A stretch of DNA of 64,000 nt from Streptomyces rubradiris. GTDB taxonomy: Bacteria; Actinomycetota; Actinomycetes; Streptomycetales; Streptomycetaceae. The stretch spans positions 1,054,001-1,118,000 of the forward strand of contig NZ_BNEA01000015.1 of assembly GCF_016860525.1 (NCBI RefSeq), written 5' to 3'. The translations under genes were made by a program, and so were the position numbers. Of the stretch, positions 63,400 through 64,000 are shown in pieces (the stretch's first letter is position 1; every line of letters begins with the position of its first letter). The notes beneath the pieces were generated by a model. It was given only the letters and a program-made list of their open reading frames with translations, was not told the origin of the DNA and made no database searches.

Positions 63400-64000
63400 A
63401 TGCCTGAGACCAACTCCCCTGACCTCGCGCCGCGCACGACGATTACGCGGATTCTGCGCCATGCCCGGCGTCGCATCGATCCTCACGACATTCCGGGGGC
63501 CGCCGCGCTTCTGGGCCCGCATAGCGGCCCCGGCCTCACACAGGATGCGGTTGCCCAACTTCTCGGCGTGTCCACGAAGTGGTACCGGAACCTGGAACTG
63601 GGCAAACCCCGAACCTTCTCCAAGACGCTGCTGGAGCGGGTGCGCCGCATCCTCGCCCTGACCGAGGACGAGTGGGAGACCGTCTGGCAGCTGACGTACG
63701 GCAGACCGGCGCCCGACGCCGGTGAAGAGGGAGCGCCCGCCCGAAGGCCGGCCCGCCAGACGCCTCCGCCGGCGGTGCGGCGGTTCATCGAATCGCAGCC
63801 CTGGCCCGCATATCTGCGGGACCGCCACTGGGAGGTCTCGCTCTTCAACCGTGCGGCGGGCCGCGATTTCCCGTGGATGCTCTACGGGACGAATGTGGCG
63901 GTCTGGGTTCTCACTTACCCGGAGGCTCGCACCCAGCTCATCCGCTGGGAGGAGGACTGGGCGATTCCGATGATCGCCGAACTGCGGCTGGAGGCCGAGC
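63400..64000 (+). CDS. XRE-family regulator with MmyB-like domain, 3' end outside window
   Basis: Starts at ATG 63400 (MPETNSPDLAPRTTITRI) and is still open at the window end, so it is partial. Helix-turn-helix around GLTQDAVAQLLGVSTKWYRN and LELGKPRTF. The following PAVRRFIESQPWPAYLRDRH and SLFNRAAGRDFPWMLYG match the MmyB ligand-binding layout. It is divergent to the ImmA/IrrE-like operon and probably regulates it. Confidence 0.85.
   Translation, partial: MPETNSPDLAPRTTITRILRHARRRIDPHDIPGAAALLGPHSGPGLTQDAVAQLLGVSTKWYRNLELGKPRTFSKTLLERVRRILALTEDEWETVWQLTYGRPAPDAGEEGAPARRPARQTPPPAVRRFIESQPWPAYLRDRHWEVSLFNRAAGRDFPWMLYGTNVAVWVLTYPEARTQLIRWEEDWAIPMIAELRLEAE

Overview
The window is high-GC actinobacterial DNA and is almost certainly from a Streptomyces. 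The signs are strong GC bias at third codon positions, many GTG starts, chains of ATGA/GTGA overlaps, several DUF397 + XRE/DUF5753 regulator pairs, anti-sigma-type ATP-binding proteins, and very rare TTA codons.

Region 1 (1-25.6 kb) is a dense anti-phage and DNA-modification island. It opens with five genes that each overlap the next by 1-4 bases: a SNF2-type helicase (5' end outside the window), a large adenine-N6 methyltransferase, a protein with a J-domain-like segment, a GrpE-like protein, and an Hsp70 fused to a NYN/PIN-type ribonuclease domain. This looks like a complete DnaJ/GrpE/DnaK set tied to an RNase and to a helicase-methylase pair, and it is my best candidate for an undescribed system. 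Next come an EcsC-family gene, a DUF397/XRE/ATPase regulator set with two frameshifts, a Gabija pair (gajA-gajB), a degenerate Mrr-like gene followed by mcrB-mcrC, a RelE-like/SF1 helicase fusion, and a convergent HTH-methyltransferase protein with its own likely palindromic operator.

Region 2 (25.7-35 kb) begins with about 0.9 kb of non-coding scar DNA that carries the last 24 codons of an RNA methyltransferase gene. A two-gene minus-strand unit follows: a 764-residue orphan protein and a roughly 2010-residue STAND-like ATPase.

Region 3 (35.3-41.9 kb) is mobile-element junction DNA. It holds three tyrosine recombinases (one frameshifted and missing its first catalytic arginine, one degenerate paralogue, one intact) with their excisionase-type genes. 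It also holds a 3' tRNA-Arg(TCT) fragment ending in CCA beside the intact integrase, two copies of a promoter-operator repeat, and remnants of ABC-transporter, MFS and regulator genes.

Region 4 (42-50.5 kb) has a small secreted protein, orphan genes, an XRE-TPR regulator, a DUF397/XRE pair, and a tightly coupled series of small regulatory genes typical of Streptomyces (resolvase-like, anti-sigma-like ATPase, LuxR-type and DUF proteins).

Region 5 (50.8-60.3 kb) resembles a small biosynthetic cluster: a fold-type II PLP dehydratase, an endonuclease/exonuclease/phosphatase, a SAM methyltransferase, a class III aminotransferase, a SIR2-like protein, a UDP-sugar dehydrogenase, a GNAT acetyltransferase and an RmlD-like reductase. 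Region 6 (60.5-64 kb) is a minus-strand ImmA/IrrE-like, DUF6545-like and PAP2-like operon opposite a divergent XRE/MmyB-type regulator that runs off the window.

Four frameshifts (regulator, ATPase, integrase, excisionase) can each be repaired by adding one G or C. Assembly error is therefore a real alternative to gene decay.
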